A DNA stretch of 34,025 nt from Halioxenophilus sp964342265 (GTDB taxonomy: Bacteria; Pseudomonadota; Gammaproteobacteria; Pseudomonadales; Cellvibrionaceae): the NCBI GenBank assembly GCA_964342265.1, contig CAYFFE010000030.1:1-34025 (forward strand), given 5' to 3'. The notes beneath the pieces were generated by a model. That model saw only the letters and a program-made list of their open reading frames with translations, ran no database searches and was not told where the DNA came from. Positions 1 through 7,559 of the stretch are shown in pieces. How positions within the stretch are numbered: position 1 is the stretch's first letter; the number at the start of each line of letters is the position of its first letter. The position numbers were made by a program, and so were the translations under genes.

Positions 1-45
1 CGCGGCTCTCGCCTAGATTGAACTATTTTCTGAATCAACAGTGGC

Positions 46-57
46 CCCTAATTAGGG
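46..57. repeat. 12-bp perfect palindrome downstream of hemB
   Basis: CCCTAA followed directly by TTAGGG, with no spacer. It lies about 120 bases beyond the hemB stop codon. It could be a protein-binding site for whatever gene lies to the left of the window. Nothing else supports a role. Confidence 0.4.
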
Positions 58-102
58 TTAACAGGCCCTAGCACTTCACGCAAGATATTTTATTGCGAAG
101 CG

Positions 103-162
103 ATAATCCAATCGATCAGACTAATCGATCAAGTTAATCGACTGGACCCGCTATTGGATTAT
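103..162. repeat. Three 13-bp tandem repeats framed by a 10-bp inverted repeat
   Basis: Three consecutive 13-base units begin with AATCGA at 110, 123 and 136. The first two share AATCGATCA; the third diverges after AATCGA. They are framed by the perfect 10-base inverted repeat ATAATCCAAT (103-112) and ATTGGATTAT (153-162). The array ends 17 bases beyond the hemB stop. It could fold into a long AT-rich hairpin acting as a 3' end for hemB, but no T-run follows. It could also be an iteron-like protein-binding array. The repeats are visible; the role is unknown. Confidence 0.6.
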
Positions 163-178
163 TGATTGGATGGCTGAA

Positions 179-1180
179 TTAATCGCGACCACGCGATAAC
201 AATTCCGCCACACGCGGTGCAAAGTAAGTCAAAATGCCATCGGCTCCCGCGCGCTTAAACGCCACCAGCGATTCCAGCACCACTTCGTCGAGATTTAGCC
301 AACCCTTTTCTCCGGCAGCGCTCAGCATGGCGTATTCACCACTGACCTGATAAGCGTAAGTGGGTGCACCAAACTCGTCTTTCACTCGACGCACTACATC
401 CAAATACGGCATACCCGGTTTAACCATGACCATGTCCGCACCCTCGTCCAAATCGAGTTTAACTTCGTGCAGCGCTTCATTGGTGTTGGCGGGATCCATT
501 TGGTAGGTGAATTTATCGCCCCCTTTTAAATTGCCAGCCGAGCCCACGGCATCGCGAAACGGCCCGTAAAACGCCGAGGCGTACTTGGCGGAATACGCCA
601 TAATCAGGGTGTTAACGTACTGGTTGGCTTCCAACTGTGTGCGAATGGCGCCGATGCGACCGTCCATCATATCCGAAGGGGCTACCACATCGGCCCCGGC
701 TTCGGCGTGGGACAGCGCCTGTTTAACCAGCGTGTCGACGGTAATGTCGTTTAGCACGTAGCCGTTTTCATCGATAATGCCGTCCTGGCCGTGGGTGGTG
801 AACGGGTCGAGCGCCACGTCGGTCATCACCCCCAATTCCGGATAGGCCGCCTTGAGAGCTCTTACCGCGCGTTGCGCCAATCCTTCCGGGTTATAGGCTT
901 CTTCGGCCAATTCACTTTTTGCCGATGCCGGCGTAACGGGAAATAACGCCACCGCAGGTATGCCCAATTGCACCCAGCGCTCGGCGTCTGCCACCAGTAA
1001 GTCGATGCTTAAACGTTCCACGCCGGGCATGGATTCCACGCTCTCGCGCTGCTGCTCGCCTTCTAATACAAACACCGGGTAAATTAGATCATCCACGGTT
1101 AAGCGGTGCTCGCGCATCAATCGACGGGAAAAATGCTGCGCCCGCATACGACGCATTCGGGTGGTGGGGAAGGCTCTCAT
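179..1180 (-). CDS. hemB: Porphobilinogen synthase (delta-aminolevulinic acid dehydratase)
   Basis: Condenses two 5-aminolevulinate molecules to porphobilinogen in the cytosol, an early step of heme and other tetrapyrrole synthesis. The protein is 333 residues, the usual length. Schiff-base lysines are K199 (YSAKYAS) and K254 (MVKPG). The metal segment at about 121-133 is Asp-rich (D121, D125, D133 near THGQDG) instead of the Cys-rich zinc site of E. coli, so this is the Mg-dependent type known from Pseudomonas. The frame stays open upstream to 1291, but I chose the ATG at 1180: it starts at MRAFPTTR as in relatives and has a GAGAG ribosome site about 8 bases upstream. The gene stands alone on the minus strand with a long leader. 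Confidence 0.97.
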   Translation of the reverse strand: MRAFPTTRMRRMRAQHFSRRLMREHRLTVDDLIYPVFVLEGEQQRESVESMPGVERLSIDLLVADAERWVQLGIPAVALFPVTPASAKSELAEEAYNPEGLAQRAVRALKAAYPELGVMTDVALDPFTTHGQDGIIDENGYVLNDITVDTLVKQALSHAEAGADVVAPSDMMDGRIGAIRTQLEANQYVNTLIMAYSAKYASAFYGPFRDAVGSAGNLKGGDKFTYQMDPANTNEALHEVKLDLDEGADMVMVKPGMPYLDVVRRVKDEFGAPTYAYQVSGEYAMLSAAGEKGWLNLDEVVLESLVAFKRAGADGILTYFAPRVAELLSRGRD

Positions 1181-1226
1181 ATCTGACTCTCTCTTATCCT
1201 TGAAATAAAAATGTAACCTTGGGTGA

Positions 1227-1245
1227 CTCAGGCGTACCTCCTGAG
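1227..1245 (-). promoter_or_regulatory. Hairpin in the hemB leader
   Basis: CTCAGG and CCTGAG form a 6-bp stem around a 7-base loop, 47 bases upstream of the hemB start codon. On the minus strand it contains GGAGG, which is not placed to serve any start codon. It could influence leader stability or hemB translation. This is inference from one stem. Confidence 0.35.
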
Positions 1246-1311
1246 TTCTAACTAACATCCGCGTGAAACAATCGGGCCTGTTAATAAACACACTGGGCTT
1301 TGTACTATTTT

Positions 1312-1341
1312 GCTATAAAAACCACATGAATAATTGCTCAA
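1312..1341 (-). promoter_or_regulatory. Candidate sigma70 promoter of hemB
   Basis: On the minus strand a -35-like TTGAGC (1341-1336) and a -10-like TATAGC (1317-1312) are separated by 18 bases. Initiation near 1305 would give a leader of about 125 bases. The match is moderate and unsupported by other data. Confidence 0.4.
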
Positions 1342-1416
1342 AACTGTTCAAGACCGGCAATTTAAGCCAAAAACCCCACTAACTCACAATTTTGGTGAAT
1401 AGTGCTGAAGATAAAC

Positions 1417-1425
1417 TGTGGATAG
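1417..1425 (-). promoter_or_regulatory. DnaA-box-like nonamer (one mismatch)
   Basis: TGTGGATAG on the plus strand reads CTATCCACA on the minus strand, one base from the consensus TTATCCACA. It lies about 75 bases upstream of the hemB promoter candidate. A perfect copy lies at 1650-1658. Confidence 0.35.
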
Positions 1426-1649
1426 TGAAGTCTAAAAGTCATAATTCGCCGACTTACCTCAACTGATCACTTTTTAACCACTGCTAATCCTGCGTAACAC
1501 CCCATCGCGACTTGTTTCTTTAATTTACAGTTCGCGCTTTTTTTGCACAGGCGGGTAACAACCCTGGTTATGAGTTTTGCATCATATTGCACCGCAATAG
1601 AACAACTGGCCGAATTATCTCCGTCTAATTTAAAGTACTTTCTATGTTT

Positions 1650-1658
1650 TGTGGATAA
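1650..1658 (-). promoter_or_regulatory. Perfect DnaA-box consensus nonamer
   Basis: TGTGGATAA on the plus strand is the exact complement of TTATCCACA, the high-affinity DnaA box. There is no dnaA, dnaN, rpmH or gidA nearby and no AT-rich 13-mer array, so this is not evidence for the replication origin. It may titrate DnaA or act in regulation, or be chance. Confidence 0.4.
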
Positions 1659-1776
1659 CTGGCCCGTGGAACATTGACAGAGCGGCCGCGTCGACTAGCC
1701 GACAGGCTTGACTAATGAGCGGTAAAATGAATCGAACGCCGTCCCAAATTGGCACTTAAATTTATATTTTGACCAT

Positions 1777-1805
1777 AAAAAAGGCCCCGTTTAGGAGCCT
1801 TTTTT
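1777..1805 (-). terminator. Rho-independent terminator of the trp operon
   Basis: Arms AAAAAAGGC (1777-1785) and GCCTTTTTT (1797-1805). On the minus strand the stem extends to 12 bp with one U-G wobble and a 5-base loop, and the transcript ends in six U. It begins 18 bases past the trpC stop codon, as expected for the end of trpEGDC. Confidence 0.9.
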
Positions 1806-1823
1806 GATTACTGCAGCAGCGTA

Positions 1824-2621
1824 TCAGTTGAACATTTCCATCAATCGCAAGCCCGGATCTTCGGCGCGCATAAATGCCTCGCCCACCAAAAACGTATTTA
1901 CGTCGTGACCGCGCATGGCGGCGATGTCGTCGATGGTGTGAATACCGCTTTCGGTAACCACAATACGATCGTCGGGAATATTCGCCAGTAAATCGAAGGT
2001 GGTATCGAGGGTTACTTCAAAATTGTGCAGATTGCGGTTGTTAATACCGATTAATCGGTTGGGCAGTTCCAATGCTTGTTCCAACTCGGCTTGATTGTGC
2101 ACTTCCACCAGCACATCCATACCCAGCTCCATGGCCAAATCGTTTAGCTGCTGCAAACGCTCAGGCTCCAAGCAGGCGGCAATCAATAAAATGCAATCGG
2201 CACCAATGGCTCGGGCTTCGAATACTTGGTATTCGTCGACCATAAAATCCTTGCGAATAACTGGCAGATCCACCTCTAAGCGCACCTGGCGCAGATAGTC
2301 GTTGGAGCCCTGGAAAAAGTCTACGTCGGTGAGTACCGACAAACACGCTGCGCCACCGCGGGCGTAGCTGCGGGCAATCTCACCGGGGTAAAAATCTTCG
2401 CGAATCACGCCCTTGCTGGGCGAGGCTTTTTTGATCTCGGCGATCACCGCCGCTTGCCCCTGAGACAATTTGCGCTCGATGGCGTTAAGGAAGCCGCGCG
2501 GTTGATCGTCGTTGTCGGCGATGCTTTGCAGCAATTGCTCGCGATTGGTCTTGGCCTGACGCTCGGCAATTTCCTCAAATTTGCGATCGACGATTTTTTT
2601 AAGCACCGTGGGCGTGTTCAT
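1824..2621 (-). CDS. trpC: Indole-3-glycerol-phosphate synthase
   Basis: Closes the indole ring in tryptophan synthesis, converting carboxyphenylamino-deoxyribulose phosphate to indole-3-glycerol phosphate. It has 265 residues, so it is monofunctional, unlike the fused TrpC-TrpF of E. coli; trpF is not in the window. Visible family motifs are AEIKKASPSKG (61-71, catalytic Lys region), RKDF (123-126), the INNRNL segment and the TESGI phosphate-binding segment. It is the last gene of the minus-strand trp block, 56 bases after trpD and just before the operon terminator. The ribosome site is weak (CAGG), so translation may depend on the upstream genes. Confidence 0.96.
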   Translation of the reverse strand: MNTPTVLKKIVDRKFEEIAERQAKTNREQLLQSIADNDDQPRGFLNAIERKLSQGQAAVIAEIKKASPSKGVIREDFYPGEIARSYARGGAACLSVLTDVDFFQGSNDYLRQVRLEVDLPVIRKDFMVDEYQVFEARAIGADCILLIAACLEPERLQQLNDLAMELGMDVLVEVHNQAELEQALELPNRLIGINNRNLHNFEVTLDTTFDLLANIPDDRIVVTESGIHTIDDIAAMRGHDVNTFLVGEAFMRAEDPGLRLMEMFN

Positions 2622-2677
2622 ACTGTTAACCTGTTTTTAAATTGTTGTTGGCCACTGTGGGCGACGAGCGCTTGAAT

Positions 2678-3712
2678 CTACGGCTGAAAAACGCCGGTAA
2701 AGGCCACCAATTCGGCCAGTTTTTCTTTCGCCAGACCACTGCCCAGAGCATCTTGGGCGAGTTGAATGCCCTCGCTCAAGGTGGCCGCCACACCGCTTAC
2801 GTAAATAGCCGCACCGGCGTTTAAGGCGATGATATCCAGCGCCTTCTGTGCAGTTTCGCCCGGTTGATTGCCGAGCGCCTGCTGAATTAACTGCAGGGAC
2901 TGCTGGGCCGATTCGACCGACAAACCGTCCAAACTCTGGCGCTGAACACCAAAGTCTTCCGGCGCGATGGTGTATTCGCTGATCACACCCTCGTTGAGTT
3001 CCGCCACTTGCGTGGGCGCGGCAATGGAGATTTCATCCAAACCGTCTTCGGCGTGGACCACCATCACACGCTCGCTGCCGAGCCGCGCCAGCACCTCGGC
3101 CAGCGGCAGGCACCAAGCGGCATCGAACACCCCAATAACTTGGCGCTTAACGCCGGCGGGGTTAGTCAGTGGGCCCAGAACATTAAAGATAGTACGCAAG
3201 CCCAGTTCTCGCCGGGGACCAATGGCGTGTTTCATAGCGCTGTGATGAGCGGGCGCAAACATAAAGCCCACACCAATCTCCGCCACACAGCGCGCCACCT
3301 GTTCGGGGGTTATATTGAGATTAACGCCGGCAGCTTCGAGCAGATCGGCACTGCCGGTGCTGGACGACACCGAGCGGTTACCGTGCTTAGCCACTTTGCC
3401 ACCGGCAGCGGCAACCACAAACGCAGCAGCCGTAGAAACATTAAACAAATTGGCTCCGTCGCCACCGGTACCGCAGGTATCCACCAGGTTATCGACCGCC
3501 AAATCGACTTTCGCCACCAACTCACGCATAACCTGAGCGGCACCGGTTATTTCATCAACGGTTTCGCCTTTGGCACGCAACGCGACCAAAAAGCCACCAA
3601 TTTGCGCGTCGGTGGCACCGCCGGTCATGATTTGCATGACCACCTCGCGCATGGCTTCGGTGCTGAGATTTTGCTTATCAACGACCAGGGCCAGCGCTTG
3701 TTTGATGTCCAT
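2678..3712 (-). CDS. trpD: Anthranilate phosphoribosyltransferase
   Basis: Transfers the phosphoribosyl group from PRPP to anthranilate, the second step of the tryptophan branch. It has 344 residues, the usual length for a stand-alone TrpD, not fused to a glutaminase as in E. coli. PRPP-binding glycine motif CGTGGDG lies at 80-86 and the KHGNRSVSSSTG anthranilate/Mg segment at 109-120. It starts 11 bases after the trpG stop, so it is probably co-transcribed and translationally coupled with trpG. Confidence 0.97.
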   Translation of the reverse strand: MDIKQALALVVDKQNLSTEAMREVVMQIMTGGATDAQIGGFLVALRAKGETVDEITGAAQVMRELVAKVDLAVDNLVDTCGTGGDGANLFNVSTAAAFVVAAAGGKVAKHGNRSVSSSTGSADLLEAAGVNLNITPEQVARCVAEIGVGFMFAPAHHSAMKHAIGPRRELGLRTIFNVLGPLTNPAGVKRQVIGVFDAAWCLPLAEVLARLGSERVMVVHAEDGLDEISIAAPTQVAELNEGVISEYTIAPEDFGVQRQSLDGLSVESAQQSLQLIQQALGNQPGETAQKALDIIALNAGAAIYVSGVAATLSEGIQLAQDALGSGLAKEKLAELVAFTGVFQP

Positions 3713-3723
3713 GTCGATGCTCC

Positions 3724-4302
3724 TCAGGCGTTGATAAAGTTCTCAAGCAGGGTATGACCGTGCTCGGATAAAATGGATTCCGGGTGAAACTGCACCCCTT
3801 CTAGGGCCAGCTCCTTGTGACGAATGCCCATGATTTCGTCCAGCTCGCCGTCGTCGGTTTGAGTCCAGGCGGTAACTTCCAGGCAATCGGGCACCGTGTG
3901 CTTATCCAACACCAGCGAGTGGTAGCGCGTGGCCGTGTAGGGACTCGGCAGCCCCCGAAATACGCCCACACCGGCGTGGTGGATCAATGAGGTTTTGCCG
4001 TGCATTACTTGGCCGGCGCGAACAATTTTGCCACCAAACGCCTGGCCAATACTTTGATGCCCCAAACAAACCCCCAAAATGGGCAGCTTGCCGGCCAATT
4101 GCTGAATAACCGCCAGCGAGACCCCGGCCTCATCGGGATTGCCCGGGCCGGGGGAAATAACAATTTTTTCGGGCGCAAGTTCCGTAATTTGCTCGACGCT
4201 GAGCTCGTCGTTGCGAATGACTTTTACATCCGCTTTGAGTTCGGCCAAATACTGCACCACGTTGTAGGTGAACGAATCGTAGTTATCGATCATTAAAATC
4301 AT
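3724..4302 (-). CDS. trpG: Anthranilate synthase glutamine amidotransferase subunit
   Basis: Class I glutamine amidotransferase that supplies ammonia to TrpE for anthranilate formation; a close homologue can also serve 4-amino-4-deoxychorismate synthase (PabA). The nucleophile C79 lies in LGVCLGHQ, with H173 and E175 in FHPES completing the triad. Length is 192 residues. The frame can also begin at a GTG at 4311, but GGGGAG lies directly against it, whereas the ATG at 4302 sits 8 bases from that site and gives the normal MILMIDNYDSF start. It lies 15 bases after trpE and 11 before trpD. Confidence 0.95.
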   Translation of the reverse strand: MILMIDNYDSFTYNVVQYLAELKADVKVIRNDELSVEQITELAPEKIVISPGPGNPDEAGVSLAVIQQLAGKLPILGVCLGHQSIGQAFGGKIVRAGQVMHGKTSLIHHAGVGVFRGLPSPYTATRYHSLVLDKHTVPDCLEVTAWTQTDDGELDEIMGIRHKELALEGVQFHPESILSEHGHTLLENFINA

Positions 4303-4317
4303 TGGTGTCACTCCCCG

Positions 4318-5784
4318 TTAAAGAACCATATCCACGGCTCGGAACATCGCCCGAGCTTTGTTCATGGTTTCTTTCCACTCCAATTCGGGGAGTGAATCCG
4401 CCACCACACCCGCCCCTGCTTGCAGATACAAGGTACCGTTTTTAATCACCGCGGTGCGAATGGCAATGGCGGTGTCCATGTTGCCGTTCCAACCGATGTA
4501 ACCCACCGCGCCGCCGTAGATGCCGCGCTTTTCCTGCTCCAGCTCATCGATGATTTGCATAGCGCGTATTTTGGGCGCGCCGCTCAAGGTGCCCGCCGGC
4601 AGGCTGGCTTTTAACACATCCATAGCCGACAAGCCCGGTTTGATTTGCCCGGTTACATTGGAGGTAATGTGCATCACGTGGGAATAGCGCTCCACGACCA
4701 TTTTGTCGGTGAGGGTTACTGTGCCGGTTTGCGCCACCCGGCCCACGTCGTTGCGGCCCAAATCGATCAACATTAAATGCTCGGCAATCTCTTTGGGATC
4801 GGCCAGCATTTCCTGTTCCAAGGCTAGATCTTCGGCCTCGGTGGCACCGCGCCGGCGAGTGCCGGCAATGGGTCTCAAGGTCACTTCGCCGTGTTCTAAA
4901 CGCACTAAAATCTCGGGGCTGGCCCCCACCACCTGATGATCATCGAGATCGAGAAAATACATGTACGGCGATGGATTTAGATTGCGCAGTGCCCGGTACA
5001 AATTGAGCGGCGAAGCGGCAAAGGGAATCGACAAACGCTGCGACAACACCACCTGCATGGTATCGCCGGCGAGCACGTGCTCTTTAATGGATTCGATGGC
5101 CTTGTGGAAGTTGGCCTCGCCAAAGCTGGAAGTAAACTCCGCTTCGCGCGCGCCGTGGCCGTTCAATTTGATGGGGGCGGTGGCCGGTGCCGGCTGGCGC
5201 AACTGATCTTGCAATGTCTGCAGTCGGCGCTCGGCGTTATCCAAGGCATTGTCGGCATTGGCATCGGCAATAACGATGAAAATGATTTTGCCCGAGAGGT
5301 TGTCGAACACCAGCACTTCTTCGGAGACCATCAACAAAATGTCGGGCGTACCAATCACGTCTTTTTGTTGCGCACTTTTGAGTTTGGACTCCACGTAGCG
5401 CACGCAATCGTAGCCAAAATAGCCCACTAAGCCGCCGTTAAATACCGGCAGCCCGTCCAGTTCCGGCACTCGATAGCGCTCGCGAAACGACTCAACAAAG
5501 GCCAGCGGATCCGACAGCTGATGCTGCTCTACGATTTCGCCGTGTTCGCGAACCTCCACCTGTTCGCCACGGGCGGTGAGCAGCGTTTTCGCGGGCAAGC
5601 CAATGATGGAATAGCGGCCCCATTTCTCGCCGCCGTGCACGGATTCAAACAAATAAGAGTAAGGCCCCTGGGCCAATTTTAAGTAAGTGGATACCGGTGT
5701 ATCCAAATCGGCCAGCACCTCGCGGTATACCGGGATGCGGTTATAACCCTCGGCGCGGTACTGTGCAAATTGTTCTGGCGTCAT
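4318..5784 (-). CDS. trpE: Anthranilate synthase component I
   Basis: Chorismate-binding subunit that makes anthranilate from chorismate with ammonia delivered by TrpG; it commits chorismate to tryptophan and is normally feedback-inhibited by tryptophan. It has 488 residues. The N-terminal feedback region carries LFESV (45-49), matching the inhibitor-binding LLES-type motif. The C-terminal chorismate domain shows RPIAGTRRRG, DLGRNDVGR and GTLSGAPK. Start is the ATG at 5784 with AGGAA about 9 bases upstream. It heads the trpEGDC run and is preceded by a 338-base leader after gph. No Trp-rich leader peptide was found, so classical attenuation is not supported. Confidence 0.96.
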   Translation of the reverse strand: MTPEQFAQYRAEGYNRIPVYREVLADLDTPVSTYLKLAQGPYSYLFESVHGGEKWGRYSIIGLPAKTLLTARGEQVEVREHGEIVEQHQLSDPLAFVESFRERYRVPELDGLPVFNGGLVGYFGYDCVRYVESKLKSAQQKDVIGTPDILLMVSEEVLVFDNLSGKIIFIVIADANADNALDNAERRLQTLQDQLRQPAPATAPIKLNGHGAREAEFTSSFGEANFHKAIESIKEHVLAGDTMQVVLSQRLSIPFAASPLNLYRALRNLNPSPYMYFLDLDDHQVVGASPEILVRLEHGEVTLRPIAGTRRRGATEAEDLALEQEMLADPKEIAEHLMLIDLGRNDVGRVAQTGTVTLTDKMVVERYSHVMHITSNVTGQIKPGLSAMDVLKASLPAGTLSGAPKIRAMQIIDELEQEKRGIYGGAVGYIGWNGNMDTAIAIRTAVIKNGTLYLQAGAGVVADSLPELEWKETMNKARAMFRAVDMVL

Positions 5785-6122
5785 GTTTGTGGTTCCTGTT
5801 GTCGGTCAGCTCGAAGATACACGGGTGCTCTCGTAAACTGGCCTAAATAAGCTTTGCAATGAGGTGGGTGTTAACCCGGGGTGCCTTGCGGCAACGAGGT
5901 AACGACTAGCGACGCCATCGCCAGAGGTGAGTGTTGACGGCTTGCGACAACAGGAGAGATTGGGTGATTGAAATTGTCGTCAACATCAGATGTTTTCCAA
6001 CTTAGCCCCTGGGTGGCCCCAAGTGGGAGGCTCCAATTGGCCGGCTACAAAATTTGCGGGGTAGTTTAGCCACACCGGGCAGCGGAGTCCAGCCTTAGCA
6101 CCTGTTTAAACTCAGAGCTGAT
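5785..6122 (-). other. 338-base gph-trpE intergenic leader
   Basis: No gene. It contains alternative inverted repeats at 5933-5984 and a GC-rich self-complementary patch at about 6003-6031 (AGCC and GGCT arms on the minus strand). No convincing promoter and no tandem-Trp leader peptide was seen. It may hold the trpE promoter and an RNA-based control element. Confidence 0.4.
5933..5984 (-). repeat. Overlapping inverted repeats in the trpE leader
   Basis: GTTGACG (5933-5939) can pair with CGTCAAC (5978-5984), and CGACAA (5945-5950) can pair with TTGTCG (5974-5979). The right-hand arms overlap, so the pairings partly exclude each other unless the outer one shortens to 5 bp. Mutually exclusive stems are a feature of attenuators, but loops are large and no T-run follows. 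Confidence 0.35.
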
Positions 6123-6803
6123 TTAAATCGGTTGACTTAAATCAGCCAGATCCTCACCCAACCACACCGGCGCATACTGGCTTAAATCCACACCGCGGTG
6201 ATAACCGTAAGTCACCGCCACACTGGCCACGCCGGCGTTTTGCGCGGCGATTAAATCGTTGCTGGAATCGCCCACCATCAGACTGGCCTCGGCAGCCACC
6301 CCCAAGCGAGCCAACATGGTGGTTAATGGCAGTGCGCTGGGCTTGCGCTCGGCCAAGCATTCACCGCCCAGGCAATCGACAAAAAAGCCATCGATAGCCA
6401 AAGTTTTGAGCATATCGGGCACGTATTCGATGGGTTTGTTGGTGATTATGGTTTGCTTAACGCCGTGATCATGCAAAAACGTTAATAATTGAGCCACCCC
6501 CGGAAACAAACGCAAGCGGTGATTGGCGGTCTCGCGGTAGTGGTGGCGAAAACGACTCAAGCCCAGCTCGAACTGCGCCTGCGATAAACCGGCGAAGTCC
6601 AGGGCCTGTTCCAACAGCAACCTCTGGCCACCGCCCACCCAGGTGCGCACTCGCGCCTCGCCCGCCGGAGCAACATCCAGATCGGCCAGCGCTCGATCCA
6701 CCGCCAGGGCCATGCCTGGAACACTGTCGACGAGCGTCCCGTCCAAATCGTACATCACCAATTCGGGCAGTTTATTAAGCAGTTGCTCTAGCAGGCTGGG
6801 CAT
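6123..6803 (-). CDS. gph: Phosphoglycolate phosphatase (HAD family)
   Basis: Dephosphorylates 2-phosphoglycolate, produced during DNA repair and oxygen damage, to glycolate. It is a HAD-superfamily hydrolase of 226 residues: nucleophile D19 and acid D21 in YDLDGTLVDS, a helical cap, the threonine motif around IITNKP, and GDSSND as the metal-binding motif IV. It follows rpe by 41 bases and precedes trpE, an order also seen in pseudomonads. The substrate is assigned from family and context; a different small phosphosugar is possible. Confidence 0.9.
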   Translation of the reverse strand: MPSLLEQLLNKLPELVMYDLDGTLVDSVPGMALAVDRALADLDVAPAGEARVRTWVGGGQRLLLEQALDFAGLSQAQFELGLSRFRHHYRETANHRLRLFPGVAQLLTFLHDHGVKQTIITNKPIEYVPDMLKTLAIDGFFVDCLGGECLAERKPSALPLTTMLARLGVAAEASLMVGDSSNDLIAAQNAGVASVAVTYGYHRGVDLSQYAPVWLGEDLADLSQPI

Positions 6804-6844
6804 GGCAATTCCTTGTGTGCATTCGTGACTGGACGGTTTGACCT

Positions 6845-7513
6845 TTAAGCCTGAGCCAACTGTTGGCGCAGTGCGGCAATGGCCTCGGCGTAGTCATTTT
6901 TGCCAAAAATGGCCGAGCCGGCCACAAAGGTGTCGGCGCCCGCCTCGGCGATGGCCTGAATGTTATCGGCGGTCACACCGCCGTCGATTTCCAGGCGAAT
7001 TTCCTGGCCGGTGGCATCGATGGCATCGCGCGCCTCGCGCAGTTTATCGAGCACGTAGGGGATAAATTTCTGTCCGCCGAAGCCCGGATTTACCGACATC
7101 AGCAACAACATATCCAATTCGGGCAACAGGGTTTTGATGCGGCTGAGCTCCGTGCCCGGATTGAGCACCAAACCGGCTTTGCAGCCATGGCTGCGAATCA
7201 ATTGCAGCGAGCGATCCACATGGCGCGACGCCTCGGGGTGAAAGGTGATGTAGGTAGCGCCGGCCTCGGCGAACTGCACAATCAAGTCATCCACCGGTTC
7301 AACCATCAAATGCACATCAATAGGCGCGGTAATACCGTATTTGCGCAGCGCCTTAGCCACCATGGGCCCCACCGACAAATTGGGCACATAGTGATTGTCC
7401 ATAACATCAAAATGCACAATATCGGCACCGGCATCTAACACTGCAGCCACTTCTTCGCCAAGTCGAGCGAAATCAGCAGCTAAAATGGATGGAGCAATTA
7501 AATATTCCGACAT
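6845..7513 (-). CDS. rpe: Ribulose-phosphate 3-epimerase
   Basis: Interconverts ribulose 5-phosphate and xylulose 5-phosphate in the non-oxidative pentose phosphate pathway. It is a TIM barrel of 222 residues. Probable metal ligands are H34 and D36 (VHFDVMDNHYVPN), H68 and D177 (LEIDGG); D36 and D177 are the usual acid-base pair. The phosphate-binding segment MSVNPGFGGQKF is intact. It is the first gene of the rpe-gph-trp block and is divergent from the DUF3530 gene, with only 46 bases between their chosen starts. Confidence 0.96.
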   Translation of the reverse strand: MSEYLIAPSILAADFARLGEEVAAVLDAGADIVHFDVMDNHYVPNLSVGPMVAKALRKYGITAPIDVHLMVEPVDDLIVQFAEAGATYITFHPEASRHVDRSLQLIRSHGCKAGLVLNPGTELSRIKTLLPELDMLLLMSVNPGFGGQKFIPYVLDKLREARDAIDATGQEIRLEIDGGVTADNIQAIAEAGADTFVAGSAIFGKNDYAEAIAALRQQLAQA

Positions 7514-7559
7514 AACCCAACTCCGTAATCACGCCCTAAATTGGCTGAATAATAAATCG

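Larger units (their letters stand above)
1181..1823. other. 643-base intergenic region between trpC end and hemB start
   Basis: No credible gene. It holds the hemB promoter candidate, a small leader hairpin, two DnaA-box-like nonamers, and the trp operon terminator at its right end. The remainder, about 1430-1640, is AT-rich with no recognisable element. Confidence 0.6.

Noticed and set aside
1417..1658. Chromosomal replication origin
   Set aside because: Only two DnaA-type boxes, and none of the usual origin-linked genes (dnaA, dnaN, rpmH, mnmG) are in the window.
1682..1695. Adjacent NotI (GCGGCCGC) and SalI (GTCGAC) sites, like a cloning linker
   Set aside because: No further vector sequence on either side and the surroundings continue as normal intergenic DNA; most likely chance in a moderate-GC genome.
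3008..3757. 249-residue plus-strand open frame opposite trpD
   Set aside because: Lies entirely over trpD and the end of trpG, with no family resemblance and no ribosome site; a shadow of the coding strand.
5785..6122. Possible trpL leader peptide before trpE
   Set aside because: No short ORF with tandem Trp codons on the minus strand of the region.
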